A stretch of DNA of 41,181 bases from RZYP01 sp050256135 (GCA_050256135.1 JBFWIF010000007.1:1-41181), one strand, 5' to 3'; shown: positions 7,529 through 16,697, numbered from the stretch's first letter. Notes: a model not told the origin generated them from the sequence alone. Translations and numbers: made by a program.

Positions 7529-7832
7529 TTGATTTAAGAGGAGGCGCTCCAACTATAACTTATGCTTCAGTGTATATGGTTTAGGCTATTATGCTTTTTT
7601 AACCTAGCTGATGCATTTTTTTTAGCTGATGTGAGGTAGTATTTTTGTAAGCGCACAAAAGGAGTTATTTCCACCATAACTTAATTGCTTTTTAATTGCG
7701 CAAAATTCAGAAGTTTCGGAAGCCATGGTAATTTCATCTCCAATAGAATGTAGGAACATATTACTTAGTATTAAGACTGAAAGCGCGTTAATTATAATGC
7801 ACATAATCTAATATAAGTAAGGAGAGTTAATT
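7529..7832. other. Non-coding stretch upstream of the MatC-like gene
   Basis: About 300 AT-rich bases without a convincing gene. A good ribosome-site-like GAGGAGG (about 7538-7544) has no start codon at usable distance; the nearest ATG (7562) opens only 25 codons. TAGCTGATG occurs twice, 18 bases apart (7605 and 7623), each next to a T-run. The right end holds a promoter candidate for the carrier gene. Confidence 0.5.
7771..7798 (+). promoter_or_regulatory. Promoter candidate for the MatC-like carrier gene
   Basis: A consensus TATAAT -10 box lies at 7793-7798, with a weak TTAAGA -35 box (7771-7776) at 16-base spacing. The predicted start lies about 30 bases before the ATG at 7833, leaving room for the AAGGAG ribosome site. 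Confidence 0.4.
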
Positions 7833-9182
7833 ATGATGGATATTTCTACAGCTGCTATAATGTCAATTGTTGCTTTAGTGGTCTTGGTTGGAATTAGTTG
7901 CATAAACGATGATTTGAATGTTGGTTTTCTGGGTATTGGCTTCGCAATTCTTGTTGGTGGTATTTGGGGCAACTTAACTGGTTCAAAGGTTATGGGTACT
8001 TTTCCGTTATCATTATTTATGATATTGGTAGGTGTAACATTTTTATTTGGAATGGCTCAGTCAAATGGTACAATCGAAAAGCTAACGGCATATTCCGTAC
8101 GTTTTTGTAAGGGTAATACGGCCCTTATTCCTTTGATTATTTTCATATTAACAACTTTTATAACTACAATTGGTCCTGGTAACATTGCAGGTTGTGCCTT
8201 AATAGCACCTATGGCCATGGCAATTGCTGGACGAGTTGGTATGCCGGCGTTTTTAATGACTTTGATTGTTGTTGGAGCTGCGAATGGAGCCGCTTTTTCA
8301 CCATTTGCACCAACTGGCATCATCTCGAACGGAATTATTGCTAAGATAGCACCTTCCTTATTTATTCCTCCTGAATCTCTTAATTGGCTGGCATGGAAGA
8401 TTCATTTCAATGCTGAAGTTGCGCAAACCTTCGTAAACATCGGCGGGTTTTTTATAATGGGCGGTTTAGCCTGGATAAAAAATCAAAAAGGCAAAGCGCT
8501 TGACATTGATGAATTAGCGCCGAAACCAGAACCTTTTGACAGAGCGCAGATATTGACTCTTTCTATGATTGCACTTTTGATATTTTTGGTTGTAGTGCCG
8601 GGCCTGCCTGGCATCAAGGGTACGCTTCCGAAAATTTTTACAAATATGCTTTCTAATGTCGGTTCAATTTCCTTTGTTCTAGCCTGTGTATTGATGCTGA
8701 CTGGGTCGGGAAACAGTAAAGCAGCAGTTAAAGTAATGCCTTGGGGCGTTATCATGATGGTTTGTGGCGTATCCGTTTTAATTGATGTTATGGATAAAGC
8801 TGGAGGGTTAAGCTTTTTGGTCAATATTATGGCTTCGGTATCCGGACCAGTTACCATTAATTTCTGGGTTAGTTTTGTGCCGGCTGTAATCTCTGCATAT
8901 TCGAGTTCTTCCGGTGTAGTAATGCCAATGTTTCTGCCGATGGTGCCTGGCCTAGTGGAACTAACTAAAGGGGATCCTATTGCGATTATTACCTCAATTA
9001 ATGTAGGAGCCCATTTGGTAGATACGTCACCTTTGTCGACCCTGGGAGCTTTGTGCATAGCTTCCGCAGGAGAACATGAAGATAAAGGAAAGTTGTTCCG
9101 TAAATTATTGATTTGGGGCTTAGCGATGTCTCTCGTTTCAGGTGTTGTTTGTTACTTTTTCTTTGGTGTTTTAGGCCTGTAA
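7833..9182 (+). CDS. MatC-like carboxylate carrier (ion transporter superfamily)
   Basis: A 449-residue polytopic membrane protein with about eleven or twelve hydrophobic segments. The N-terminal half contains a TTIGPGNIAGCALIAPMAMAI segment and an NGAAFSPFAPTGIISNG segment, typical of the MatC N-terminal family (malonate/dicarboxylate carriers). The C-terminal half has SAYSSSSGVVMPMFLPM and VGAHLVDTSPLSTLGAL segments, the second pseudo-symmetric binding loop. GGAGAG precedes tandem ATG codons. It is followed by a hairpin and then a class III CoA-transferase, suggesting uptake of a carboxylate that is then CoA-activated. The actual substrate is not readable. Confidence 0.8.
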   Translation: MMDISTAAIMSIVALVVLVGISCINDDLNVGFLGIGFAILVGGIWGNLTGSKVMGTFPLSLFMILVGVTFLFGMAQSNGTIEKLTAYSVRFCKGNTALIPLIIFILTTFITTIGPGNIAGCALIAPMAMAIAGRVGMPAFLMTLIVVGAANGAAFSPFAPTGIISNGIIAKIAPSLFIPPESLNWLAWKIHFNAEVAQTFVNIGGFFIMGGLAWIKNQKGKALDIDELAPKPEPFDRAQILTLSMIALLIFLVVVPGLPGIKGTLPKIFTNMLSNVGSISFVLACVLMLTGSGNSKAAVKVMPWGVIMMVCGVSVLIDVMDKAGGLSFLVNIMASVSGPVTINFWVSFVPAVISAYSSSSGVVMPMFLPMVPGLVELTKGDPIAIITSINVGAHLVDTSPLSTLGALCIASAGEHEDKGKLFRKLLIWGLAMSLVSGVVCYFFFGVLGL

Positions 9183-9203
9183 ATGAAGATTGAATGCTTC
9201 GAT

Positions 9204-9230
9204 GCTCTGCAAGGTTAATACTTGCAGAGC
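9204..9230 (+). terminator. Hairpin after the MatC-like gene
   Basis: GCTCTGCAAG (9204-9213) pairs perfectly with CTTGCAGAGC (9221-9230) around a 7-base loop. The following GTTGTGC is not T-rich, so it may attenuate rather than fully terminate before the CoA-transferase gene. Confidence 0.5.
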
Positions 9231-9320
9231 GTTGTGCTATATTGATAACATCATGATTTTTTACTTTACTTACTTTTGATTCTGACTCTAATTTAAAATG
9301 AATACTTGGAGGAGTTTGAC

Positions 9321-10505
9321 ATGAAACCATTAGAAAATTTAGTTGTGCTAGATTTAACTCGTGTTTTGGCAGGGCCATATTCAGCAATGACGATGGGGGA
9401 CTTTGGTGCCAACATCATCAAGATTGAACAACCAGGTGTTGGTGATGATTCACGCGCTTTCGGGCCGTTTATTGGTAAAGAAAGTGCTTACTATATGAGC
9501 CTTAATCGCAATAAACGTTCTATGACTTTGAATTTTAAGGAGCAAGGTGCAAGAGATCTTTTCAAAAAAATGGTCAAAAAAGCCGATATCGTGCTGGAAA
9601 ACTATCGGCCGGGAACAATGGAGAAGTTTGGGTTAGGCTATGATGTTTTAAAAGAAATCAACCCTAAGATTATCTACGCAGCGTGCTCAGGGTTCGGTGA
9701 AACAGGCCCTTATAAAATGAAACCAGCTTATGATATCATAGTGCAGGCTATGGGCGGTATCATGAGTATTACGGGGCAGGAGGGTGGAGAGCCTACAAGA
9801 GTAGGTGCTTCAGTTGGTGATATCATTGCAGGTTTGTTTACTACGATTGGTGTTTCGATGGCGCTTTACCATCGTGCTATGACTGGTGAAGGACAAAAGA
9901 TAGATGTGGCAATGCTGGACTGTCAGGTAGCAGTACTTGAAAACGCAATCAGTCGTTACCTTGTTAACGGAGTTGTTCCTGGACCGCTCGGTAATAGGCA
10001 TCCTTCTATCACACCGTTTGAAGGATTTACCGCAAGCGATGGTTTTGTTATCGTAGGTGCCGGCAATGACAGGTTATGGAAAAAACTATGCGAACTGCTT
10101 GGCAAAGAGGAACTTATTGATGATGAACGTTTCATAACCAATGGGGCTAGAACAACTAATGAAAAAGAACTCAAAGTAATTCTGGATGGGGTCTTTAAAA
10201 ACAAGACCATCGACGAGTGGTTAGAAATGTTGGAAGAGGCTGGTATTCCATGTGCGCCAATCAACACAGTCGATAGAGTACTTAATGATCCGCAGATCAA
10301 AGCAAGAGATATGATCGTTGAAGTTGATCATCCAGTTGCCGGAAAGATGCATGTTCCTGGTATACCTATAAAGATGCATAAAACACCAGGCTCTGTTGAT
10401 ACGCCTGCACCACTTCTTGGTCAGCACACTGAGGAAATTTTGAAAGAGTTGCTTGGCATGAGCAAGGAAGAAGTCGATGCTTTAAGAGTGAAAAATGTAT
10501 TGTAA
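9321..10505 (+). CDS. Class III (CaiB/BaiF) CoA-transferase
   Basis: A 394-residue family III CoA-transferase, which moves CoA between carboxylates through an aspartyl intermediate. The expected catalytic aspartate is D167 in GASVGDIIAG. Other family segments are visible: VLDLTRVLAGPYS at the N-terminus, NRNKRSM, VLENYRPGTMEKFGL, CSGFGETGPY and GQKIDVAMLDCQVA. I start at ATG 9321, eight bases after GGAGG; an in-frame TTG at 9306 lies within the ribosome-site region and is unlikely. It sits alone between a hairpin and two terminators, following the MatC-like carrier. A role in CoA exchange with a dicarboxylate (succinate, malonate or similar) is plausible but inferred. Confidence 0.88.
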   Translation: MKPLENLVVLDLTRVLAGPYSAMTMGDFGANIIKIEQPGVGDDSRAFGPFIGKESAYYMSLNRNKRSMTLNFKEQGARDLFKKMVKKADIVLENYRPGTMEKFGLGYDVLKEINPKIIYAACSGFGETGPYKMKPAYDIIVQAMGGIMSITGQEGGEPTRVGASVGDIIAGLFTTIGVSMALYHRAMTGEGQKIDVAMLDCQVAVLENAISRYLVNGVVPGPLGNRHPSITPFEGFTASDGFVIVGAGNDRLWKKLCELLGKEELIDDERFITNGARTTNEKELKVILDGVFKNKTIDEWLEMLEEAGIPCAPINTVDRVLNDPQIKARDMIVEVDHPVAGKMHVPGIPIKMHKTPGSVDTPAPLLGQHTEEILKELLGMSKEEVDALRVKNVL

Positions 10506-10525
10506 AAATTAAATTATGGATACTG

Positions 10526-10560
10526 AAAATGGATTGGTATATTGAATGCCAATCCATTTT
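10526..10560 (+). terminator. Hairpin terminator after the CoA-transferase
   Basis: AAAATGGATTGG (10526-10537) pairs exactly with CCAATCCATTTT (10549-10560) around an 11-base loop. The AAAA/TTTT ends make it usable on both strands. Confidence 0.75.
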
Positions 10561-10599
10561 GGATTATTAAATTGAAACCACATTACTGAAGTGATATCT

Positions 10600-10641
10600 A
10601 AGACCAAGAAAGTAAGCAAAATTTCTTGGTCTTATTATTTT
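10600..10641 (+). terminator. Second hairpin terminator
   Basis: AAGACCAAGAAA (10600-10611) pairs exactly with TTTCTTGGTCTT (10622-10633), with a 10-base loop and a T-rich tail (ATTATTTTT). Two terminators within 120 bases insulate the upstream catabolic block from the following housekeeping operon. Confidence 0.85.
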
Positions 10642-10717
10642 TGCAAAATAGGAATTCTCATGTTACAGTTTTGTCATACAATTATCAAGCTTAGCGGTAT
10701 TAATACTTTGATAAATT

Positions 10718-10842
10718 TGGTATAATATATATTGGCTTATTGGGCAATCAAAGTAGTACTACTTGCCTAAGCAACTTAGGATGCTTAGGTGGTATGGAAA
10801 GGGGCCTGATGGTATACAAGAAAGGGTATTGGAGGGATCAGA
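10718..10842 (+). promoter_or_regulatory. Extended -10 promoter and structured leader of the DUF4321-maf operon
   Basis: TGG-TATAAT (10718-10726) is an extended -10 promoter with no good -35 box. The predicted transcript has a leader of about 110 bases. That leader holds a perfect palindrome GTAGTACTAC (10753-10762) and a CCTAAGC/GCTTAGG stem (10766-10772 with 10783-10789). An alternative CTAAG/CTTAG pairing exists. The structures could be an operator or an attenuating fold, but I recognise no known riboswitch. Confidence 0.45.
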
Positions 10843-11109
10843 GTGTTACGTCGCAAAAATGGCGTGGTTCTATTTTTGTTTGTTGTAGCAGGAGCCATTG
10901 TTGGTGGTATGATTGGCGATGTTTTACAGTCAACGCAGATTTTTGGGGAAAATACTAAGTTTTTGATTCAAAGATACGAAGTTTTTTCCGTTCCACCAGC
11001 GACGCTTGATTTTTATGTTATGAAGATTTCTGCGGGCTTTGATTTCAAACCGAATCTTGTTAGTATTTTTGGTATGATCATTGCTCTTTTCATATTAGAC
11101 CGTGTTTAG
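10843..11109 (+). CDS. DUF4321 small membrane protein
   Basis: An 88-residue protein with an N-terminal hydrophobic helix (about 7-28), a middle soluble region rich in aromatic residues and a C-terminal hydrophobic helix (about 70-86). Size, topology and the position directly before maf match the DUF4321 family of Firmicutes, whose function is unknown. Translation starts at GTG, preceded by GGAGGG at 10831-10836. Confidence 0.75.
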   Translation: MLRRKNGVVLFLFVVAGAIVGGMIGDVLQSTQIFGENTKFLIQRYEVFSVPPATLDFYVMKISAGFDFKPNLVSIFGMIIALFILDRV

Positions 11110-11139
11110 GTTTTAATATAGTTTGGAGATGAAACTTAT

Positions 11140-11709
11140 ATGCATTTTGTTTTAGCTTCTGCGTCGCCACGCAGGCAAGCATTATTGGCACAAATAGGCA
11201 TTTTAGCAGATGTACGTCCAAGTAATTACGATGAATTGAATAGTACAACTGGTTCTGCATATGAGGTAGTGAGAACAAATGCACTTGGTAAAGGGCGGGA
11301 TGTTTTGCAAGCTTGTCAGCAAAGTGATGTAGTGATTGCAGCTGACACTGTTGTAGTATTAGATAATAAGATATTAGGAAAACCTAAAAATGCGAAAGAA
11401 GCGGAAGAAATGCTAAGTACCTTGTCTGGTCAAGAACACTTAGTAATGACAGGAGTTGCTCTTTTTCATCAAGGCATAGAATTGCTTGATGTCGTTACCA
11501 CTGTTGTTAACTTCCGAAAATTAACGAAAGCTGAAATTAAGGCATATGTAGCAACAGGTGAGCCGTTAGATAAGGCTGGAGCATATGGTATACAGGGCTA
11601 TGGTGCGCTGTTGGTAGAGAGCATTGAAGGTTGTTATAATAATGTGGTTGGCTTACCTCTGACCAAGTTGTATCAGATGTTGGCTGAGGTGGAAGTGAAG
11701 TTGTTTTGA
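11140..11709 (+). CDS. maf: Maf nucleoside triphosphate pyrophosphatase
   Basis: A 189-residue Maf/YhdE-family protein, which hydrolyses non-canonical or dTTP/UTP nucleotides to monophosphates. Signature segments are ASASPRRQALL at the N-terminus, AADTVVVLDNKILGKP, LSGQEHLVMTGVAL and GEPLDKAGAYGIQGYGA. TTTGGAGATG precedes the ATG. The stop overlaps the start of radC by three bases, so the two are co-translated. It belongs to the widely conserved maf-radC-mreBCD block. Confidence 0.95.
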   Translation: MHFVLASASPRRQALLAQIGILADVRPSNYDELNSTTGSAYEVVRTNALGKGRDVLQACQQSDVVIAADTVVVLDNKILGKPKNAKEAEEMLSTLSGQEHLVMTGVALFHQGIELLDVVTTVVNFRKLTKAEIKAYVATGEPLDKAGAYGIQGYGALLVESIEGCYNNVVGLPLTKLYQMLAEVEVKLF

Positions 11710-12392
11710 CTACTTACCACATGAAAGAGTTGCCGATTGATGACAGACCGAGAGAGAAATTAATTAGTAACGGTGTAGCATCTTTGACTAATTCGGAACT
11801 ATTGGCCATACTTATTGGTTCAGGCACTAAAGAAAAATCGGCTCTTGACATAGCACGAGATTTGACGGCAGATAACGGTGTTTTAAAAAATATAGCCAAG
11901 GTTCATGATGTTAAAGAACTGGCAAAAACGAAGGGATTGGGCCGCGCTAAGGCTGCTACAATCATAGCAGCGCTGGAGCTTGGCCGTCGTATTGCCAGTG
12001 CTGAGCCACTCGCACGCGAAAGCGTAACTTCGCCAGAGGATGGAGTTGCTCTTCTGATGCCGCGCTTACGCTATGAAACGAAAGAACATTTTTTGGTAGT
12101 ACTTTTAAATTCTAAAAATAAAGTTTTAGAGATTGAGCAAATATCGGAGGGTTCTTTGAATTCATCCGTTGTCCATCCTAGGGAAGTTTTCGAACCAGCA
12201 GTTCTTCATCATGCCGCTGCCATACTTACAGCGCACAATCACCCATCCGGTGATCCTATGCCGAGCAGGGAAGATAAGGATTTAACCAATACTTTGGTAC
12301 AAGCTGGTAAGTATATGGGAATTCCTGTTTTGGATCATATTATTATTGGAGATGCCAGATATTTTAGTTTTAAGGAACACAGTTATTTGTAG
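11706..12392 (+). CDS. radC: RadC/YeeS family JAB-domain protein
   Basis: A 228-residue RadC protein. The N-terminal half holds UPF0758-type helix-hairpin-helix sequence (LAKTKGLGRAKAATI). The C-terminal half is a JAB/MPN metalloprotease-like domain with the intact zinc motif in AHNHPSGDPMPSREDKD. The TTG start overlaps the maf stop; an in-frame ATG at 11721 is a shorter alternative. The name is historical: a role in DNA repair is not well supported and the true function is unclear. Confidence 0.93.
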   Translation: MTTYHMKELPIDDRPREKLISNGVASLTNSELLAILIGSGTKEKSALDIARDLTADNGVLKNIAKVHDVKELAKTKGLGRAKAATIIAALELGRRIASAEPLARESVTSPEDGVALLMPRLRYETKEHFLVVLLNSKNKVLEIEQISEGSLNSSVVHPREVFEPAVLHHAAAILTAHNHPSGDPMPSREDKDLTNTLVQAGKYMGIPVLDHIIIGDARYFSFKEHSYL

Positions 12393-12417
12393 GGTCATAT
12401 TAAGGAGGAAATTATTT

Positions 12418-13452
12418 ATGTTTGAGTTTTTAAGTTCATTATCACAGGATATGGGAATTGATTTGGGTACAGCAAATACTCTTGTGCATGTTAAAGGCAA
12501 AGGTATTGTCATACGAGAACCTTCTGTTGTGGCAGTACAAAAGGACACTAACGAAGTTTTAGCAATCGGATCGGAAGCTAAAAGAATGATTGGCAGGACG
12601 CCTGGTAATATTGTGGCCATCCGTCCTTTAAAAGATGGAGTTATTGCAGATTTCGACATAACACAGGCTATGCTGAAATTTTTCATCAAAAAAGCTATAG
12701 GTAACAAAACATTTGTGCGTCCACGTGTTGTCGTTGGTGTACCTTCAGGTGTAACGGCTGTTGAGAGAAGAGCAGTTCTTGATGCCACTATTCAAGCCGG
12801 CGCAAGAGAGGCGTATCTGATCGAAGAACCTATGGCTGCAGCAATTGGTGCCGGTCTGCCTGTACAAGAAGCGACTGGTAACATGGTCGTTGATATTGGT
12901 GGTGGAACCTCTGAAGTAGCTGTTATCTCTCTTGGAGGAATTGTTGTCAGCAGGTCTGTACGCATTGGCGGTGACAAGATGGATGAAGCAATTGTTCAAT
13001 ATATTAAGAAAAGATATAATCTTTTAATTGGTGAGCGGACAGCTGAGGAAATAAAGATTACTATCGGAACTGCAATGAAGGTTGACAATCCTGATACGAT
13101 GGAAATACGTGGACGCGACTTGGTTACCGGCTTGCCGAAAACGTTGACCATCGATGCCAACCAAATTCAGGAAGCATTGAGCGAACCTGTTGCGGGGATT
13201 ATTGATGCAGTTCGTGGCTCACTGGAACGTACACCGCCAGAGTTGTCGGCTGATATTATGGATCGAGGCATTGTGATGACAGGCGGAGCTTCCTTGCTGC
13301 GTAATCTTGATCGGTTGCTGAGTAAGGAAACGGGTATGCCTGTATATGTTTCAGATTCTGCACTTTCCTGTGTTGCATTGGGAACAGGTATAGCTGTTGA
13401 GCATGTTGATATTTACAAAAAAGGTTTTATGGCTGCTTCAAACCGCGCATAA
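12418..13452 (+). CDS. mreB: Rod shape-determining protein MreB
   Basis: A 344-residue bacterial actin. Visible nucleotide-binding segments include MGIDLGTANTLV (phosphate 1), EEPMAAAIGAGLP, DIGGGTSEVAVISLGG (phosphate 2) and MTGGASLLRNLDRLL (adenosine). It polymerises under the inner membrane and guides lateral wall synthesis. AAGGAGG at 12402-12408 fixes the ATG at 12418; an upstream in-frame extension would overlap radC and is not needed. It is the first gene of mreB-mreC-mreD-mrdA-rodA and indicates a rod or rod-derived cell shape. Confidence 0.97.
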   Translation: MFEFLSSLSQDMGIDLGTANTLVHVKGKGIVIREPSVVAVQKDTNEVLAIGSEAKRMIGRTPGNIVAIRPLKDGVIADFDITQAMLKFFIKKAIGNKTFVRPRVVVGVPSGVTAVERRAVLDATIQAGAREAYLIEEPMAAAIGAGLPVQEATGNMVVDIGGGTSEVAVISLGGIVVSRSVRIGGDKMDEAIVQYIKKRYNLLIGERTAEEIKITIGTAMKVDNPDTMEIRGRDLVTGLPKTLTIDANQIQEALSEPVAGIIDAVRGSLERTPPELSADIMDRGIVMTGGASLLRNLDRLLSKETGMPVYVSDSALSCVALGTGIAVEHVDIYKKGFMAASNRA

Positions 13453-13478
13453 AATAAGGGAATAAGGAGAACACGCTT

Positions 13479-14360
13479 GTGAGTAAGAGAAGTGTGTTAG
13501 TCGTTATTGCGGTGGCAATTGCATTTTTGTTAATGGTTCTGGCTGTCCAAGGCAGAGCTAGGTTGCCTTGGCTTGACAGAACAATTGTTGCTATTGCGGC
13601 ACCAGTAAATGAAAAACTGGTTGCGATATCAAACCATGCAAATTCTGTGAGGAATTTTTTTGCTGCCTTAACGACTATGCAGGAAGAAAATAAAAAATTA
13701 AAAGCTGAAGTTGAAACTTTACGTTATGCTAACATTAGGATGGCTGAGATATGGGCTGAAAATCAACGTTTGTCCAATCTTCTGCAATATAAAAATGAAG
13801 CAAAAAACCTTAAATTGCAAACTGCAAAGGTTATTGGCAAGAATATTGGCGATGCCAAGGATACAGTGCTCATTAATATTGGCAGTAATGCAGGTATTAG
13901 AGAAAATATGGCTGTTATTAATGCTTCAGGATTGGTTGGTATTATAGATGAGACATATCCAAATGCTGCCAGGGTATTATTGATTACGAGCCCAAGGTGC
14001 AAAGCCGGCGGTATTGTATTGCGTGCGAATTCTCGTGTAGTTGGAATCGTCAATGGCTTGGCAGGCGACGATGGTGTTTTGCAGATGAGCAATATGGCTC
14101 GCGATGCTGATATTATTGAAGGTGATATTATTGTTACTTCAGGCTTCGGAGGCAATCATCCCAACGGTTTAGTAATTGGTACTGTGTCTGAAGTTTCTCT
14201 TAATGTCGGTGGTTTGCTGAAACATGCTAAAATCGTTCCAACCGTGGATTTTGGACGTTTAGAGGAAGTAATGGTAATAACAAACTATCAAAATCCTACT
14301 AGTCTAATAAAAAATGATAAAATTGCCGATAAGCAGCAGAGTGGGGGGCCGGTGAAATGA
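13479..14360 (+). CDS. mreC: Cell shape protein MreC
   Basis: A 293-residue MreC. An N-terminal transmembrane helix (about 6-23) is followed by a coiled coil at about 62-105 rich in E/K/L heptads, and then the two beta-barrel periplasmic region (DTVLINIGSNAGI, GDIIVTSGFGGNHPNGL). It links MreB and MreD to the wall synthase. Translation begins at GTG 13479 after AAGGAG. Its TGA overlaps the mreD ATG (ATGA), implying translational coupling. Confidence 0.95.
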   Translation: MSKRSVLVVIAVAIAFLLMVLAVQGRARLPWLDRTIVAIAAPVNEKLVAISNHANSVRNFFAALTTMQEENKKLKAEVETLRYANIRMAEIWAENQRLSNLLQYKNEAKNLKLQTAKVIGKNIGDAKDTVLINIGSNAGIRENMAVINASGLVGIIDETYPNAARVLLITSPRCKAGGIVLRANSRVVGIVNGLAGDDGVLQMSNMARDADIIEGDIIVTSGFGGNHPNGLVIGTVSEVSLNVGGLLKHAKIVPTVDFGRLEEVMVITNYQNPTSLIKNDKIADKQQSGGPVK

Positions 14361-14857
14361 ATGTACTGATTTGGCCGGTTTTTCTTCTGCTGTTATTGTC
14401 GTTACAGACATCATGGTTTGCGCTTTTCCCGGGAAATAATTTTACTCCGGATTTTCTTTTGCTTTTTGTTGTTTTTCACGCCATGTTCAGCGGCAGCAAT
14501 AAAGGAGCTGTTTTTGGTGCTGCGGTTGGCCTTGTTCAGGATGCGCTTGCACCGACTATATTCGGTTTTCATATTGTAACACGTGCTTTAGTAGGGTTTT
14601 TTATTGGTGAAACAAAAGAACGTGTCTTTAAAGACAATGCACAGGGTTATCTCGTCTTTGTTGGTGTGGCAAGTTTGTTCATCAAAATTGCACATCTTGT
14701 ATTGTTATTAATAATTACCACTTCTGCTTCTGGGTGGCTTTTGAATTATTTTTGGGAGATGATTCTCTATTTAGTTTCAAATTTAGTCGTTTCACTTCCC
14801 ATGTGGCTGATTTTGCAAAAGATAGGTGCATGGCTGGAAAAACGAAAAAGTTATTAA
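14357..14857 (+). CDS. mreD: Rod shape-determining protein MreD
   Basis: A 166-residue integral membrane protein with about five hydrophobic segments, the usual size for MreD. The segment FTPDFLLLFVVFHAMFSG followed by GAVFGAAVGLVQD is characteristic. The start overlaps the end of mreC by four bases. It scaffolds MreC and PBP2/RodA in the elongasome. Confidence 0.92.
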   Translation: MNVLIWPVFLLLLLSLQTSWFALFPGNNFTPDFLLLFVVFHAMFSGSNKGAVFGAAVGLVQDALAPTIFGFHIVTRALVGFFIGETKERVFKDNAQGYLVFVGVASLFIKIAHLVLLLIITTSASGWLLNYFWEMILYLVSNLVVSLPMWLILQKIGAWLEKRKSY

Positions 14858-14882
14858 GAAAATGAGGAGATGAGACACCGCG

Positions 14883-16697
14883 ATGCTCAACAAAAAATAT
14901 GCATATCGTTTGGAATTATTAATGTTAGCGTCAATGCTAATTTTCGCGGTGTTAATTGGCAGAATGGCCTATCTTCAACTATATAAAGGAGATTATTACT
15001 ATCGCTTGTCAGAGGGTAATAGGATTCGTGCAGTCAAAATATTAGCGCCGCGTGGCATAATTTATGACTGTAATGGCGAAGAGTTGGTAAAGAATGAACC
15101 AGGTTTTGTGGTTTCATTGTTGAGAACAAATAAGAAACCCGACATGGCTGTAATTAACAAATTAGCAGCAATTATTGAAGTAAAGCCTGAACAAATTTTG
15201 GAAAAAATCAAGCAAAATGAAGATAGCTATGAACCAATTCGGATAAAAAGCAATCTTACGCCAGCTATGGTCACCAAGATTGAAGAACAATCTGGCGACC
15301 TTCCGGGTATTTTGCTGGAAATGCAATCCATACGTAAATATGTAAACAACGAATTGGCAGTGCATGTATTGGGATATGTAGGTGAAGTCAGTGAATATGA
15401 AATAAGTCAAGGAAGAAATGCTGATTTGAAGGTTGGTAGTATTGTTGGCAAAGCTGGTTTGGAACGTTTTTATGATAATTTTCTGCGTGGTATTGATGGC
15501 AGTTATCGTGAAGAGGTTGATGTTGCTGGCAGTGTTGTCCAAACACTTGATGAATTGCCTCCTAAACCAGGACATGGACTTGTCCTTACCATCGATGCCA
15601 AATTACAGCGTCAGGTAGAGAAAATAGTTGATGAACATCTTAAGTTCTTGCGTTCCAGCGGTTTCGCGCCTAATGCTAATGCCGCTGCTATCATTGCCAT
15701 AGACCCGCGCAATGGCGCAATTAAAGCTCTTGTAAGCAGGCCGGCGTTTAATCCTAATTTGTTTGTAAATGGCATATCATCCAAAGACTGGAAAGCTATC
15801 AACGACAATCCGTTTGACCCTATGGCAAATAAAGTTATTTCTGGTGAATATCCACCAGGTTCAACGTTTAAAATAGTAACTGGCTCTGCAGCTTTGGAAA
15901 CAGGCAAAGTTACACCGCAGGAAATGATTTTTGACTCGGGTAAACATTGGCTTATTCCGATGGGTAACTCGGAGGGTGAAGCGTTGGGATGGATTAATTT
16001 TCACAAGGCTTTGGCAGCTTCAGATAATGTTTACTTTTACGAGATGGGTAATCGCGTAGGTATTGATGTTTTGAAGAAATATGCTGCTATGTTTGGCTTT
16101 GGCAAGGCAACTGGCATAGATCTTTTTGGCGAAAATGAAGGCATTATTGCGAGCCCTGAATATAAAATGAAAGTTTTTGATGAAGACTGGTATCTCGGTG
16201 ATACCTTTAATGCGGCAATAGGCCAAGGCTTTAATTTGGCAACGCCGATACAATTAGCTGTTATGTTAAGCGCGGTAGCGAATAATGGCGATATTTACAA
16301 ACCTCATTTGGTAGATAAAATAGTTAATGATGACGGCAGCCTTGTGAAACAAATTAAACCTGAGAAAGTTGGTCACCTGCCGGTTTCTGCAGAAACTTTG
16401 GAACTGTTGCAAAGTGCTTTGAAAGCTGTTGCCCAAGAGGGTGGTACAGCAGCACAAATGGCTAATTTGTCTGTACCTGTTGCAGGTAAGACCGGTACTG
16501 CAGAGAATCCTCATGGCAAGGATCATGGCTTATTTGTAGGCTATGCTCCTGCCGATAATCCCAATTTGGTTGTAGTTGCTGTTGTCGATCAGGGCGGTTT
16601 TGGTGCTGTATCCGCTGCACCTATTGTAAAACAGATATTCGAATATGTTTTCCCGCCTAAGCAACCGGCAATTGTCAACAATCAGAAAAAACAATAG
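14883..16697 (+). CDS. mrdA: Penicillin-binding protein 2 (elongasome transpeptidase)
   Basis: A 604-residue class B PBP. One N-terminal transmembrane helix (about 13-32) is followed by the PBP dimerisation (pedestal) domain and the transpeptidase domain. Catalytic motifs are intact: S327-T-F-K, S380-D-N and K536-T-G-T. It cross-links peptidoglycan during elongation with RodA. It follows mreD by 25 bases and precedes rodA by 11 bases, as in standard rod operons. GGAGATGAG precedes the ATG. Confidence 0.95.
   Translation: MLNKKYAYRLELLMLASMLIFAVLIGRMAYLQLYKGDYYYRLSEGNRIRAVKILAPRGIIYDCNGEELVKNEPGFVVSLLRTNKKPDMAVINKLAAIIEVKPEQILEKIKQNEDSYEPIRIKSNLTPAMVTKIEEQSGDLPGILLEMQSIRKYVNNELAVHVLGYVGEVSEYEISQGRNADLKVGSIVGKAGLERFYDNFLRGIDGSYREEVDVAGSVVQTLDELPPKPGHGLVLTIDAKLQRQVEKIVDEHLKFLRSSGFAPNANAAAIIAIDPRNGAIKALVSRPAFNPNLFVNGISSKDWKAINDNPFDPMANKVISGEYPPGSTFKIVTGSAALETGKVTPQEMIFDSGKHWLIPMGNSEGEALGWINFHKALAASDNVYFYEMGNRVGIDVLKKYAAMFGFGKATGIDLFGENEGIIASPEYKMKVFDEDWYLGDTFNAAIGQGFNLATPIQLAVMLSAVANNGDIYKPHLVDKIVNDDGSLVKQIKPEKVGHLPVSAETLELLQSALKAVAQEGGTAAQMANLSVPVAGKTGTAENPHGKDHGLFVGYAPADNPNLVVVAVVDQGGFGAVSAAPIVKQIFEYVFPPKQPAIVNNQKKQ

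Noticed and set aside
7622..7804. A 60-codon minus-strand ORF before the MatC-like gene
   Set aside because: No ribosome site or coherent domain was seen, and it covers the probable promoter region.
10740..10958. A 72-codon plus-strand ORF overlapping the DUF4321 gene
   Set aside because: The DUF4321 frame has the right size, topology, ribosome site and neighbour; this one lies in the structured leader and another frame.
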